A DNA stretch of 64,000 nucleotides from Trichormus sp. M33_DOE_039 (GTDB lineage: Bacteria > Cyanobacteriota > Cyanobacteriia > Cyanobacteriales > Nostocaceae), in the NCBI GenBank assembly GCA_015296085.1, contig DVDT01000021.1, forward strand, positions 1-64,000. Reading direction: 5' to 3'. The translations under genes were made by a program, and so were the position numbers. Under the pieces are notes generated by a model. It saw nothing but the letters and a program-made list of their open reading frames with translations. It searched no databases and was not told where the DNA came from. Within the stretch, counting starts at the first letter, position 1. The number at the start of each line of letters is the position of its first letter. Below are positions 55,294 through 64,000 of the stretch, one piece after another.

Positions 55294-57102
55294 ATGAATC
55301 CAGGTTTACCAGTTAAAGCTTTGCAAAAGCTGGTTTCTTTGGAAAGACTAGCTTTTGCCGCGATCGCGATCGCCATATTGTTGAGAATATTTAGTTTAGG
55401 TAGTCGAGAATTTTGGTACGACGAAGTTTTATCATTACTACTTTCTACCGGACAAAGAAGTGCGTACCAAACGCCTACGAGTTTACCAATACCATTAGCA
55501 GAATATACATCCTTACTTAATTTACCTATTGAATCAAGCCTCCAGGATATCGTCCTCACCTTTAAAAACCTACTTTTGAGTTTGCTGCAAGGAGAACCTC
55601 ACCCACCCATATTTTTCTTGAGTCAACATTTCTGGCTGCGTCTTTTCGGTAACACTGAAGCAGCTATGCGCAGCCTGAATCTAATATTTAGCATTGCAGC
55701 TATTTTTAGTGGCTATAGTTTAGGTAAAGTTGTTCTCAATCACCGTAGTGGATTGTTACTTGCAGCCTTCATTGGCATTAATCCTTATTATTTATTCCAC
55801 TCTCTGAACGTGAGAATGTACGCGCCTTTGGTGTTGTGGACAACACTGAGTGCAACTGCACTATTACATCTCATCAAAAGTTATGAATACAAACCGAGTA
55901 TTGAGTTAGCAGAACATTGGACAATTCCAAATACATCAAGTAGAAAATCTCACTCATCAGTGATAACTCAAGACTTAGCAGTGAGTGTAATAAATCAACA
56001 AAACAATTCACCTACAAAAACTGTTCAGCATCTCTGGCTATGGGACATCCTATTAATTGGTTCAGTAACGGCTGGTTTACTCACCTTCTATTTTTACGGG
56101 TATTGGGTGATTACTTTAGCTGTTTTAGCACTATATCTTGACAGAAAAAATGGGTGGCAACATAGTTTACGTTTGGCGACTGGAGTCGTCATAACTACAC
56201 CCTGGTTGCTGTGGGGTGGACTCAAACAAATCCGCAATGCAGACTTAAATCGTTTTGGTGCTGACAAAGGATTAATAACGGCATTTTTGAACCATTTACA
56301 AGGTCTCTTAAGTACACTAGGAACTAATTTACTCTTAGGAGATTGGGTTTCAAGTTTACCTACAGCAAGTGTCGTTTTAGCTGGTTGCTTAGTCATCGCA
56401 TTGATCATCACCTGTATTTTGGGCTTATGGAGAAAATGCGATCGCCAAAACTTATTCATGGCTTTAATCTTAGGTATTTTGCCATTATTACTAGGTTTAG
56501 CAGTAGACATCATTACACAAAAATACACCTTGGGTTTTGGATGGGGAAGAACGATGATTATTATTCTTCCAGGCTGTTTACTACTCTTTGTTATGTGGCT
56601 AGAAAAGGCAGTTAATTCACAATGGCGAACATTTCTAGCCTCTAGTTTATTGATGTTGTATCTAGCAATTGCGATTGGCGATTTTAGTCTCAGACAACGT
56701 TCAGTATTCCATCCAATTGCTGATTTAGTAACACAACAAATTAATCAACCAACACTAATTGCGATGAATTCTAAAGCTTGGGGTCATGTGATGCGGTTAG
56801 CATATTACATTCCTCCCGAAGCTAATGTGATGCTATTGGCACAACATCCGAAAAAATTAGCAGATGCTTTAGAAAAAGTCTTGAATGATGAAAATAAAAA
56901 ATATGACCGTGTCGTCTGGTTAGACAGTGGCAATCCCCTCTGGTCTCGTCTGAAAACGACGGCAGAAATTACAACAGCGCAAGAAAAAATTCAACAAGTT
57001 TTAGCACAGAAATTTTCTTTACAACAGAGCCGAAATCTCAAAGGTACGATGGATCTGGATGATTTTAACATCAAACTTTATATTCGCTCTATTGCAAAGT
57101 AA
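55294..57102 (+). CDS. membrane glycosyltransferase, GT39/PMT-like (first of two)
   Basis: The 602-residue protein has about ten to twelve membrane helices and the GT-C signature FWYDEVLSLLL with an Asp-Glu pair in the first loop, then HPPIFFLSQHFWLRLFG. GT39-type enzymes transfer sugars from lipid-linked donors to proteins or polysaccharides on the outer face. A polar stretch (about 205-250) is inserted between helices. I chose the ATG one codon after a TTG. A DPMS-type gene and a second GT39 follow, forming a set. Confidence 0.85.
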   Translation: MNPGLPVKALQKLVSLERLAFAAIAIAILLRIFSLGSREFWYDEVLSLLLSTGQRSAYQTPTSLPIPLAEYTSLLNLPIESSLQDIVLTFKNLLLSLLQGEPHPPIFFLSQHFWLRLFGNTEAAMRSLNLIFSIAAIFSGYSLGKVVLNHRSGLLLAAFIGINPYYLFHSLNVRMYAPLVLWTTLSATALLHLIKSYEYKPSIELAEHWTIPNTSSRKSHSSVITQDLAVSVINQQNNSPTKTVQHLWLWDILLIGSVTAGLLTFYFYGYWVITLAVLALYLDRKNGWQHSLRLATGVVITTPWLLWGGLKQIRNADLNRFGADKGLITAFLNHLQGLLSTLGTNLLLGDWVSSLPTASVVLAGCLVIALIITCILGLWRKCDRQNLFMALILGILPLLLGLAVDIITQKYTLGFGWGRTMIIILPGCLLLFVMWLEKAVNSQWRTFLASSLLMLYLAIAIGDFSLRQRSVFHPIADLVTQQINQPTLIAMNSKAWGHVMRLAYYIPPEANVMLLAQHPKKLADALEKVLNDENKKYDRVVWLDSGNPLWSRLKTTAEITTAQEKIQQVLAQKFSLQQSRNLKGTMDLDDFNIKLYIRSIAK

Positions 57103-57391
57103 TGGTAAAAGTTGACTTGATTTAAACATAATTCAGAAATCAGGATTCATAATTCATGAATAAATCATTGGTAAATTTGGGATATGACTTACTTTTTGAT
57201 GTCAAATTTATCAATGGGTGTCAGATTGCCATCAATCAGAATCAAACTGCACAAATTAACATTCTTGCTTTTACCTGCTTATACTAGAAAGCTACAGATA
57301 AGCTAAATTGATATCTGTTAATGCACAGAAATTTTGTGTAACAGAACACCATAATTTTGTAAACTCTATTGTGTGATTTGTAATCTAGTTT

Positions 57392-58639
57392 ATGAATGTC
57401 AACTCATCCACCTTACTCGTAGCCGTTCCAACTGGCCCATTACAGATTTCTGATTTGCCGCCTCATAGTGCAGGAATAGTAGATCAAGACATTTACTTTT
57501 CTTTGATTATTCCTACGTATAAAGAACGCGACAATATTCATAATGTTGTCAAGATTTTGACTCAGATATTGGATGAATCTATTCCAGGAGACTACGAATT
57601 AATTGTTGTGGATGATGATAGTCCTGATTTAACTTGGGAAGTAGCCCAATCCCTAACGAACGACTATCCTCAATTGCGGGTAATGCGGAGACAAGGAGAA
57701 CGGGGATTATCTTCAGCCGTAATTCGTGGTTGGCAAGTGGCTAGAGGCAGAGTTTTAGGTGTGATTGATGGAGATTTACAGCATCCACCAGAAGTTTTGA
57801 CACAATTACTATCACAAATTGCCCAGGGTGCAGATATGGCAGTAGCTAGCCGTCATGTGGATGGCGGTGGTGTCAGCAGTTGGAGTGCAATCAGGCGTTT
57901 CTTATCTCGTGGCGCACAGGTACTAGGTTTAATAATCCTACCAGGAGTTTTGGGTAGAGTTTCTGACCCCATGAGTGGCTATTTCATGGTGCGACGTAGT
58001 AGCATTGCTGGGGCTACACTCAATCCCGTAGGTTATAAAATTCTCTTAGAAGTTATTGGACGGGGTAATATCCAAAATATTGCCGAAGTAGGTTATGTAT
58101 TCTGTGAGCGCAAAGAGGGTGAAAGTAAGGTGACATGGAAGCAATATGTCGAATACATTCACCATTTAATTCGTTTACGGTTGTCCACAAGTCAGTTAGG
58201 GCGTGTTGGTCAGTTAGTAGCTGGTTTCCCGATGGGGCGATTCTTGCGGTTTGGCTTGGTGGGGTTGAGTGGGGTACTTGTCGATATGGCTGTGCTGTAT
58301 TTACTGAGCGATCCATCTACCTTGGCTTGGCCTTTGACTCGCAGTAAAATCATTGCCGGAGAAATTGCCATTTTCAATAACTTCTTGTGGAACGATGCTT
58401 GGACATTTGCGGATGTCTCCATGAGACAACAAGAATGGCATCAACGCTTAAAGCGGTTTGTGAAATTCAACGTGATTTGTTTGGCTGGGTTAGTGTTGAA
58501 CGTTTTGGTGTTGAATTTAGTGTTTAATTTCTTAATTCCTAATCGCTACGTTGCCAACTTGGTGGCGATCGCCGTAGCTACCATCTGGAATTTCTGGGTA
58601 AACTTAAAACTTAGCTGGCGAGTCACCGACGTAAAATAA
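57392..58639 (+). CDS. polyprenol-phosphate mannosyltransferase fused to GtrA domain
   Basis: The 415-residue protein has an N-terminal GT2 domain (FSLIIPTYKERDNI, ELIVVDDDSPDLTWE, GDLQHPPE) like Dpm1 and a C-terminal GtrA-type part with four helices (about residues 290-410). It would make polyprenol-phosphate sugar from a nucleotide sugar and help flip it, supplying donor to the GT39 enzymes on either side. This supply relation is inferred from context. Confidence 0.9.
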   Translation: MNVNSSTLLVAVPTGPLQISDLPPHSAGIVDQDIYFSLIIPTYKERDNIHNVVKILTQILDESIPGDYELIVVDDDSPDLTWEVAQSLTNDYPQLRVMRRQGERGLSSAVIRGWQVARGRVLGVIDGDLQHPPEVLTQLLSQIAQGADMAVASRHVDGGGVSSWSAIRRFLSRGAQVLGLIILPGVLGRVSDPMSGYFMVRRSSIAGATLNPVGYKILLEVIGRGNIQNIAEVGYVFCERKEGESKVTWKQYVEYIHHLIRLRLSTSQLGRVGQLVAGFPMGRFLRFGLVGLSGVLVDMAVLYLLSDPSTLAWPLTRSKIIAGEIAIFNNFLWNDAWTFADVSMRQQEWHQRLKRFVKFNVICLAGLVLNVLVLNLVFNFLIPNRYVANLVAIAVATIWNFWVNLKLSWRVTDVK

Positions 58640-58700
58640 TCAGCGAACTTAAATGAGCAATGGAAGTCTAAGATATACAAATTGACACAAAAATTTATAG

Positions 58701-60389
58701 ATGCGTTTGTATAATTGGCACTCTACCATTTCATCTCCCTGGTTTCATCCTTTACTATTGCTGGCCTGGTTCATCATCGGTCTTGGCTTACGTTTAACCA
58801 ACTTGACAGCTAAACCTCCTTGGACTGATGAATTTTCCACATTGGTATTTAGCCTAGGCAATAGTTTTCTTGGAGTACCTTTAGATCAAGCGATCGCACC
58901 TGATATTTTGTTGCAACCACTGCAACCACAACCAGGGGCGAATCTGGATGATGTCTGGAAGCACCTCAGCCATGAAACCAACCATCCCCCAATCTACTTT
59001 GCTTTATCTCATTTGTGGATACAATTATTTTCCCCACAACAGGGTTTAGTCTCCCTGTGGGGGGCGCGATCGCTAGCAGCGATTTTGGGGGCCGCATCTA
59101 TCCCCGCTATGTACAGCTTCAGCTGGATTGTTTTCCGCTCTCGTTTAGTAGCTCATTTAGCAGCAGCGATGATGGCTGTATCGCCATACGCTATCTTTTT
59201 AGCACAAGAAGCCCGTCACTACACCCTGGCGATTTTGTGGGTCATTGCTTCCCTCGCCTGCTTTGTGATCACCATTCGCCACATCCAAAATCAAACACAG
59301 ATTCCTATTGCTTTAGCACTCTCTTGGGTAACTATTAACGCCTTGGGTATTGCCACCCATTATTTCTTTGTTTTGACGCTGTTAACAGAAGCTTTAGTAT
59401 TAATAGTTGTCGCCGCACGAAACATCCAAAGCAATCCCAAAATATTTTTATCTCCTCCTTGGCGGCGAATCTATGCCGTAGTTTTGGGTACTTTTATCAC
59501 TGGTATAGTTTGGCTACCAGTCTTTTTACAGAATAGCTATGGTGACAAATTAACAGACTGGATACAGCAACCCCGTGTAGGGTTTGCTTGGTTGAGTCCG
59601 TTTTTTCAAGCTTTTGCGGCTTGGGTAACGATGCTTTACTTACTTCCAGTGGAAGCACCGCAATTATGGATTGTGATTGCTTCCGGCTTAGTCATGCTGA
59701 TATTTATCATTTGGGCTGCGCCGATTTTAGTGCGAGGATTAAAGATGCAGCTACAGCAACCCGATACTCAATTTGTCACACGGGTGTTAATGGGACTAGT
59801 TGTGGGTGCGATCGCTATATTTTTTGTATTTACCTATTTTCTGGGTATAGATTTAACCAGAGGTGCGCGTTATAACTTTGTTTACTTTCCGGCTGTCATC
59901 GCTTTGCTAGGAGCGAGTTTAGCTGTGACTTGGCAAAGTTTTCCGGGAAAAAAAGCCGTTATGCTCATTTGGCTGATGGGGTTTGTGAGTGCGATTACAG
60001 TTATCTGCAATCTTGGTTATCAAAAATACTATCGTCCTGATTTATTTGTGAGACTAATTCAACAGACATCACAAGTTCCCGTTCTAATTGCCACTACCCA
60101 GATTACTCATGTACAGATTGGGGAAATGATGGGTATAGCCAGGGAATTCAGAATGAGAAATAGTCCCTCTCCCTCTCCCTTATTTCTGTTAGCTCATCGA
60201 GATCAAGATGCAAATACATCCACTACCATTCTAGAAAATACCATCAATCAATTGCCGCGATCGTTTGACTTATGGTTGGTTAATTTTCATGCACCTGTAG
60301 GCGAAGCAGTTAAAAACTGTACACCCAACACCCAATCTTTGCCAGCTATTAACGGTTATGAATACAAAATTTACCATTGCAGAAAGTAG
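58701..60389 (+). CDS. membrane glycosyltransferase, GT39/PMT-like (second of two)
   Basis: The 562-residue protein has about ten helices and the loop KPPWTDEFSTLVFSLGNSF with the Asp-Glu pair, then NHPPIYFALSHLWIQLF. It lies 61 nt after the Dpm1-like gene, so the two are probably one transcript. Sequence identity to the other GT39 is modest, so they may transfer different sugars or use different acceptors. Confidence 0.86.
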   Translation: MRLYNWHSTISSPWFHPLLLLAWFIIGLGLRLTNLTAKPPWTDEFSTLVFSLGNSFLGVPLDQAIAPDILLQPLQPQPGANLDDVWKHLSHETNHPPIYFALSHLWIQLFSPQQGLVSLWGARSLAAILGAASIPAMYSFSWIVFRSRLVAHLAAAMMAVSPYAIFLAQEARHYTLAILWVIASLACFVITIRHIQNQTQIPIALALSWVTINALGIATHYFFVLTLLTEALVLIVVAARNIQSNPKIFLSPPWRRIYAVVLGTFITGIVWLPVFLQNSYGDKLTDWIQQPRVGFAWLSPFFQAFAAWVTMLYLLPVEAPQLWIVIASGLVMLIFIIWAAPILVRGLKMQLQQPDTQFVTRVLMGLVVGAIAIFFVFTYFLGIDLTRGARYNFVYFPAVIALLGASLAVTWQSFPGKKAVMLIWLMGFVSAITVICNLGYQKYYRPDLFVRLIQQTSQVPVLIATTQITHVQIGEMMGIAREFRMRNSPSPSPLFLLAHRDQDANTSTTILENTINQLPRSFDLWLVNFHAPVGEAVKNCTPNTQSLPAINGYEYKIYHCRK

Positions 60390-60448
60390 AGTCTATACTC
60401 TGCAAACCTCCGCGTTTAACAACACTACAACTTTACACAAAGCTGTAC

Positions 60449-60877
60449 TTAATTAAACAATGCTAATGCTTTGGCAAAAATTTCTTCATTTGCTCTAGTT
60501 TCCAGGATTGATTTAACTAAATAAATAAAATCCCAATCTATTTGTATATCATTATCAATTGTTTTACTAGCAGCATAAAAACTAGCGTCATCAATACTTA
60601 ATTCGTTAGTAATTCCTGTTTGTAAATACTCTTTTCTCCGATCCCACGAAAGTGATTTACCACGTAATGTAAATTGAAACCATAATATTTCATCATGTTC
60701 TAACTCAAAGAAGACATCGAAATATGGTTCTTCTCCTTGAAACCAAACTTTTGATTTCCCTTCATTGAGCTTCTGTTTGAGGATTTTTTGTTCAATTTGT
60801 CGTAAAGATGCGCCTAATGATAAAATTTCACTTTGGTTTAATATAATCTTTTGATTTAGCATAGACAATATTTTCAT
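60449..60877 (-). CDS. small acidic protein of unknown function
   Basis: The 142-residue product (from ATG 60877; a TTG at 60916 extends it) alternates helices and strands. The stretch VWFQGEEPYFDVFFELEHDEILWFQFTLRG suggests a beta-sheet core. No family is recognised. AT-rich codon use and isolation hint at an accessory gene. Confidence 0.55.
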   Translation of the reverse strand: MKILSMLNQKIILNQSEILSLGASLRQIEQKILKQKLNEGKSKVWFQGEEPYFDVFFELEHDEILWFQFTLRGKSLSWDRRKEYLQTGITNELSIDDASFYAASKTIDNDIQIDWDFIYLVKSILETRANEEIFAKALALFN

Positions 60878-61161
60878 AATTACTAACCAATTTTTAATAA
60901 AAAAATCTCGAAACAATAGTGGCTCTATTTACACGAGCTACACTCTAACTTTTAGCTTTGTAAATTTGGAAATATATCTAAATAAGTAAGTCGGTGAAAA
61001 AACTTAGCTATCTTAAGAAAGATAAACTAGGCTAACATCATCTTCCATTCTGCCTACCCTGGGGGAACGCTTTCGCGTAGCTTGCTTCCCTGAAAGGGTA
61101 CTGCCTTATCCCAATTACAAATGATTCAGCCATTCCTAAAAATGAGCAAAACTATAAATTA

Positions 61162-62289
61162 TTAAATAGCATTTGGTGATAATATTCTTCCTGATTGTAC
61201 ACAAATAACTTGAGAAGAGTTCAACCACTGAGCATCAAAAGAACTCAAGTGAGTGGTAGTTATTAAGGTTTGAAAGCGGTCTTGAATAGCATCTAGCAAT
61301 TGATTTTGACGAGAAGGGTCTAGTTCAGCTAGAACATCGTCCAGCAGAAGTAATGGTGGTTCTTTAATAACTTCTTCGATTAGTTGCAATTCTGCTAATT
61401 TTAGGGCTAATACTAAGGTGCGCTGCTGACCCTGAGAACCGTATTGACGAGCCGGAGTTTGATTAATAGTTAATTCTACTTCGTCACGATGGGGGCCGAC
61501 AAGGGTAGTATTGCGGTTGAGTTCGGCAATGGTTCGCTGTTGTATTTTGGTTAAAAAAGCTTGCTGGACTTGTTCGGGATGTGTTTGGGTCAGGGGAACA
61601 TTAGGCGCGTATTGAATTTGCAAAATCTCCGTACTACCACTAATGCTAGCGTGCCAAGCCGCCGCAATGGGTGCTAGTCTTTGCAAAGCGCGATCGCGTC
61701 TTCTAATTACTCTTGTTCCCGTAGTGGCTAATTGGGCATCCCACAAGGCCAGTTCTGAGTTGTGTGTTCCAGGTGTGGAGTCTTGCAACTTTTTTAACAG
61801 GGCGTTGCGTTGCCGTAACACATGATTATATTGCTGTAAAATGTGGGCATAAACTGGTTCTAGTTGAATTAGTAGAGTATCCAACCAGTTACGCCGCACT
61901 TCTGGACTACCGCGCACTAATTCTAAATCCAAGCTAGAAAACTGAACAGCATTGAGTACACCCAGAAAATCCATTTGTCGCCGCAAAGATTCGCCGTTCA
62001 ATGCCACAGTCCGACGACCATTGCGGCGCAGAGTTAAACTCAAGTCACTCACGCCAGTTTGCCGTTCAACACAGGCATCAATCTTGGCTACTGGTTCACC
62101 TTCTTGGACAATATCGCGATCGCGTGCCATACGGTGCGATCGTAATGTTGCCAGTAACTCCACTGCTTCCAATAAGTTTGACTTTCCCTGAGCATTATTC
62201 CCTACCAAAATCGTTTTAGCAGCCGTAAATTCTACTGCTTGTTCTTGATAGTTGCGAAAATGCCGGAGGTGTAGGGTTTTTAGATACAT
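61162..62289 (-). CDS. recF: DNA replication and repair protein RecF
   Basis: RecF helps load RecA at gaps and stabilises stalled forks. The 375-residue SMC-like ATPase has Walker A in VGNNAQGKSNLLEAV, signature GSQGQQRTLVLALKLAE and Walker B LLLLDDVLAELD. Start MYLKTLHLRHFRNY is standard. It stands apart from dnaA/dnaN, as is normal in cyanobacteria. Confidence 0.96.
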   Translation of the reverse strand: MYLKTLHLRHFRNYQEQAVEFTAAKTILVGNNAQGKSNLLEAVELLATLRSHRMARDRDIVQEGEPVAKIDACVERQTGVSDLSLTLRRNGRRTVALNGESLRRQMDFLGVLNAVQFSSLDLELVRGSPEVRRNWLDTLLIQLEPVYAHILQQYNHVLRQRNALLKKLQDSTPGTHNSELALWDAQLATTGTRVIRRRDRALQRLAPIAAAWHASISGSTEILQIQYAPNVPLTQTHPEQVQQAFLTKIQQRTIAELNRNTTLVGPHRDEVELTINQTPARQYGSQGQQRTLVLALKLAELQLIEEVIKEPPLLLLDDVLAELDPSRQNQLLDAIQDRFQTLITTTHLSSFDAQWLNSSQVICVQSGRILSPNAI

Positions 62290-62377
62290 AACGGGGAGTA
62301 GGGAATGGGGATTAGGGAATGGGGACTGGGGATTAGGAATTTAGAAGTCGGAAGAATTACTCTCTCACCTCACCTAT

Positions 62378-62563
62378 CACCTGTCACTCCAAAGGGGTTC
62401 GCCACTTGCTTTATGCCGGGGAACCCGTCCACCGCAGTGGCTCACCTGTCACCCCAAAGGGGTTCGCCACTTGCTTTATGCCGGGGAACCCTTTCGGCCG
62501 TTGCTAATGGGGGAAACCCCCAAGATCGCACTGCCTCACCACCGCAGTGGCTCACCTGTCACC
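62378..62563. repeat. tandem repeat block between recF and the P-ATPase gene
   Basis: Two 49-nt copies of CACCTGTCACYCCAAAGGGG...GGAACCC (62378..62426 and 62443..62491) differ at one base. A 25-nt CCACCGCAGTGGCTCACCTGTCACC segment occurs at 62429..62453 and 62539..62563. GGGTTC/GAACCC and CCACCGCAGTGG are palindromic. The plus-strand frame over this region is a repeat shadow. Confidence 0.9.
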
Positions 62564-62566
62564 TTT

Positions 62567-64000
62567 TCACACAGTTCTCTTACCCATAAGGCGGAAGAAG
62601 ACTTTCTCCATTTCAATCCAGACAAACATTAAAGCACTGAAACCACAACAAATCGCCAACTCTGTGGGAGGTAGCCAGTGAGTACCAAAAAATGCCCGGA
62701 GGGGTGGAACATAAATCAGCATCAACTGCAAAATTGTGGTGACAATTACAGCCCCTAAGACAAACATATTAGAGAAGGGATTGATCTCAATAGTCAGTTG
62801 ATTATTAGAGCGAATGGCTATAGCATGACCCATTTGAGCAATACACAACGAAGTAAAGACCATTGTTTTCCATCGCTCAGGGTCAAGTCCTTCCCCTGTG
62901 AATGTTTGGGCATGAGTATATGCCCACTGCATCAAAATAATTGAGATGATGGCGAAAATCACACCGATCCGAATCATGTAAGAACCCAAACCCCTAGCAA
63001 AAATACTTTCACGGGGACTGAAGGGAGGACGCTTCATCACATCCGGTTCTGGGGGTTCTACCGCTAAAGCTAAAGCAGGTAAACCGTCTGTGACTAAGTT
63101 CATCCACAGAATTTGTAAAGGTGTGAGGGGAACACCACCCAGTCCTAAAAGCGGTGCAGCAGCAATGGTGAGAACTTCACCAATGTTACTACCCAAAATG
63201 TATTTAATAAAACGACGGATATTAGTGTAAACGACCCTACCTTCCTTGGTAGCAGCGACTATTGTCGCAAAGTTGTCATCTAGCAGCACCATATCACTGG
63301 CTTCTTTACTGACATCAGTACCAGTGATACCCATTGCAATCCCAATATCAGCTTGTTTTAAGGCTGGTGCATCATTCACACCATCCCCAGTCATGGCCAC
63401 AAATCTACCCCGGCGTTGCAGTGCTTGTACAATCCGTAATTTGTGTTCTGGAGCTACTCGTGCGTAAATGCTGACTAAGTCAACTTGCTCTTCTAGTTCT
63501 TGGTCATTCATGCGTTGCAATTCTTGACCAGTGAGAACCCTGTCACCTTCTTGAGCAATACCTAAATCTGTGGCGATCGCTCGTGCAGTTAGTTGATGGT
63601 CGCCAGTAATCATCACTGGACGGATACCAGCATCACGACATTCTTGGACGGCGGCTCTGACTTCTGGACGGGGTGCATCTAGCATTCCCACTAAGCCCAG
63701 CCATACCAAATCCTGCTCTGAGGTTTCGTCTGTTCCTTCTGGTGGAACTTCTGTGAGAGGTTTGTAAGCAAAGCCTAAAACCCGTAGACCTTTGCTGGCC
63801 ATGTGGTCATTTTGTGCCAAAATTTGACTACGTTGCTCTTCGTTGAGTGGTGCAGCATTTGTACCTACATAAATCTCACTGCAACGAGCTAAAATTAGCT
63901 CTGGTGAACCTTTGGTAAACATAATGTAAGGTTCATCCTTGAGCAAACCAGCAATTTTGGGGTCAATATCTGTAAAAGATTGTTCGCCAGTGGAGACTTT
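62567..64000 (-). CDS. Ca2+-type P-type ATPase, C-terminal part (runs off right edge)
   Basis: The 478 residues in view include [10 protein letters not shown] (nucleotide-binding Lys), [27 protein letters not shown] (hinge Asp), and the C-terminal helices with [22 protein letters not shown]. The NLVTDGLPA motif is the Ca2+-binding M6 of SERCA/PMCA-like pumps, which points to calcium. The phosphorylated Asp (DKTG) and the first helices lie beyond the edge. The frame is open to 64000; the TTG at 63946 is only an internal codon. Confidence 0.93.
   Translation of the reverse strand, partial: KVSTGEQSFTDIDPKIAGLLKDEPYIMFTKGSPELILARCSEIYVGTNAAPLNEEQRSQILAQNDHMASKGLRVLGFAYKPLTEVPPEGTDETSEQDLVWLGLVGMLDAPRPEVRAAVQECRDAGIRPVMITGDHQLTARAIATDLGIAQEGDRVLTGQELQRMNDQELEEQVDLVSIYARVAPEHKLRIVQALQRRGRFVAMTGDGVNDAPALKQADIGIAMGITGTDVSKEASDMVLLDDNFATIVAATKEGRVVYTNIRRFIKYILGSNIGEVLTIAAAPLLGLGGVPLTPLQILWMNLVTDGLPALALAVEPPEPDVMKRPPFSPRESIFARGLGSYMIRIGVIFAIISIILMQWAYTHAQTFTGEGLDPERWKTMVFTSLCIAQMGHAIAIRSNNQLTIEINPFSNMFVLGAVIVTTILQLMLIYVPPLRAFFGTHWLPPTELAICCGFSALMFVWIEMEKVFFRLMGKRTV

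Noticed and set aside
62305-62589. 94-codon plus-strand frame between recF and the P-ATPase gene
   Set aside because: It translates the tandem repeats; no ribosome-binding site or domain.

Overview
The window looks like chromosomal DNA of a filamentous, probably heterocyst-forming cyanobacterium of the Nostoc/Anabaena type. Evidence is the many GCGATCGC (HIP1) palindromes, degenerate 7-nt tandem repeats in the spacers, and cyanobacteria-restricted genes (Psb27, a high-light-inducible protein, the DUF2499/DUF3593 pair, DUF3318, an SLH-OprB porin, SphS/SphR). From memory, the order porin, Crp-type regulator, phoU, sphS, sphR and two divergent coiled-coil genes matches the all4499 to alr4505 region of Nostoc sp. 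PCC 7120. I saw no tRNA, rRNA, CRISPR array or transposase.

Layout. 0-10 kb: cydA, a small membrane protein, ald, a Hli protein, a WD40 protein, aspS and comM, then a HIT protein. 10-18 kb: a small hypothetical, an aldo/keto reductase with a ferredoxin tail, a bifunctional-nuclease-family protein, ribE, an M23 peptidase, birA and pgeF. 17.8-22.7 kb: an accessory-looking cluster on the minus strand. 23-33 kb: csaB, the DUF2499/DUF3593 pair, hisA, two coiled-coil genes (lfiB/lfiA-like), then the phosphate-sensing operon sphR-sphS-phoU. 33-45 kb: a Crp/Fnr regulator, an SLH porin, several conserved unknowns, a PEP-synthase-like protein with degraded N-terminal motifs, a baeRF-family protein and scpA. 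45-64 kb: a nucleotide-sugar pyrophosphorylase, speA, ndk, a TerC-like protein, psb27, cofH, three membrane glycosyltransferase genes, recF, and the C-terminal part of a Ca2+-type P-ATPase running off the right edge.

The most interesting region is 17846..22657. In transcription order it encodes a haem-oxygenase-like metal oxidase (HDO/CADD-like), a 77-residue peptide with five consecutive decapeptides of the form HTWTENL[D/E]I[A/S/C], a flavin-dependent halogenase-like protein (Lys73 and a WxWxIP motif both present), and a flavin monooxygenase. The repeat copies differ mostly at silent positions, so the amino-acid sequence appears to be selected. A 13-bp inverted repeat lies just after the peptide gene. 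I infer a small multicore RiPP (ribosomally made, post-translationally modified peptide) pathway in which Trp or another core residue is halogenated or oxidised. I do not recognise it as a described family, and the link between peptide and enzymes is inference from synteny and chemistry.

The rest is mostly housekeeping. Secondary points of interest are a heptanucleotide repeat array translated inside birA, a pair of about 80-97 bp nearly identical inverted dispersed repeats 4.7 kb apart, a three-part tandem repeat block near recF, several very strong hairpins, and a 39-codon ORF between hairpins.
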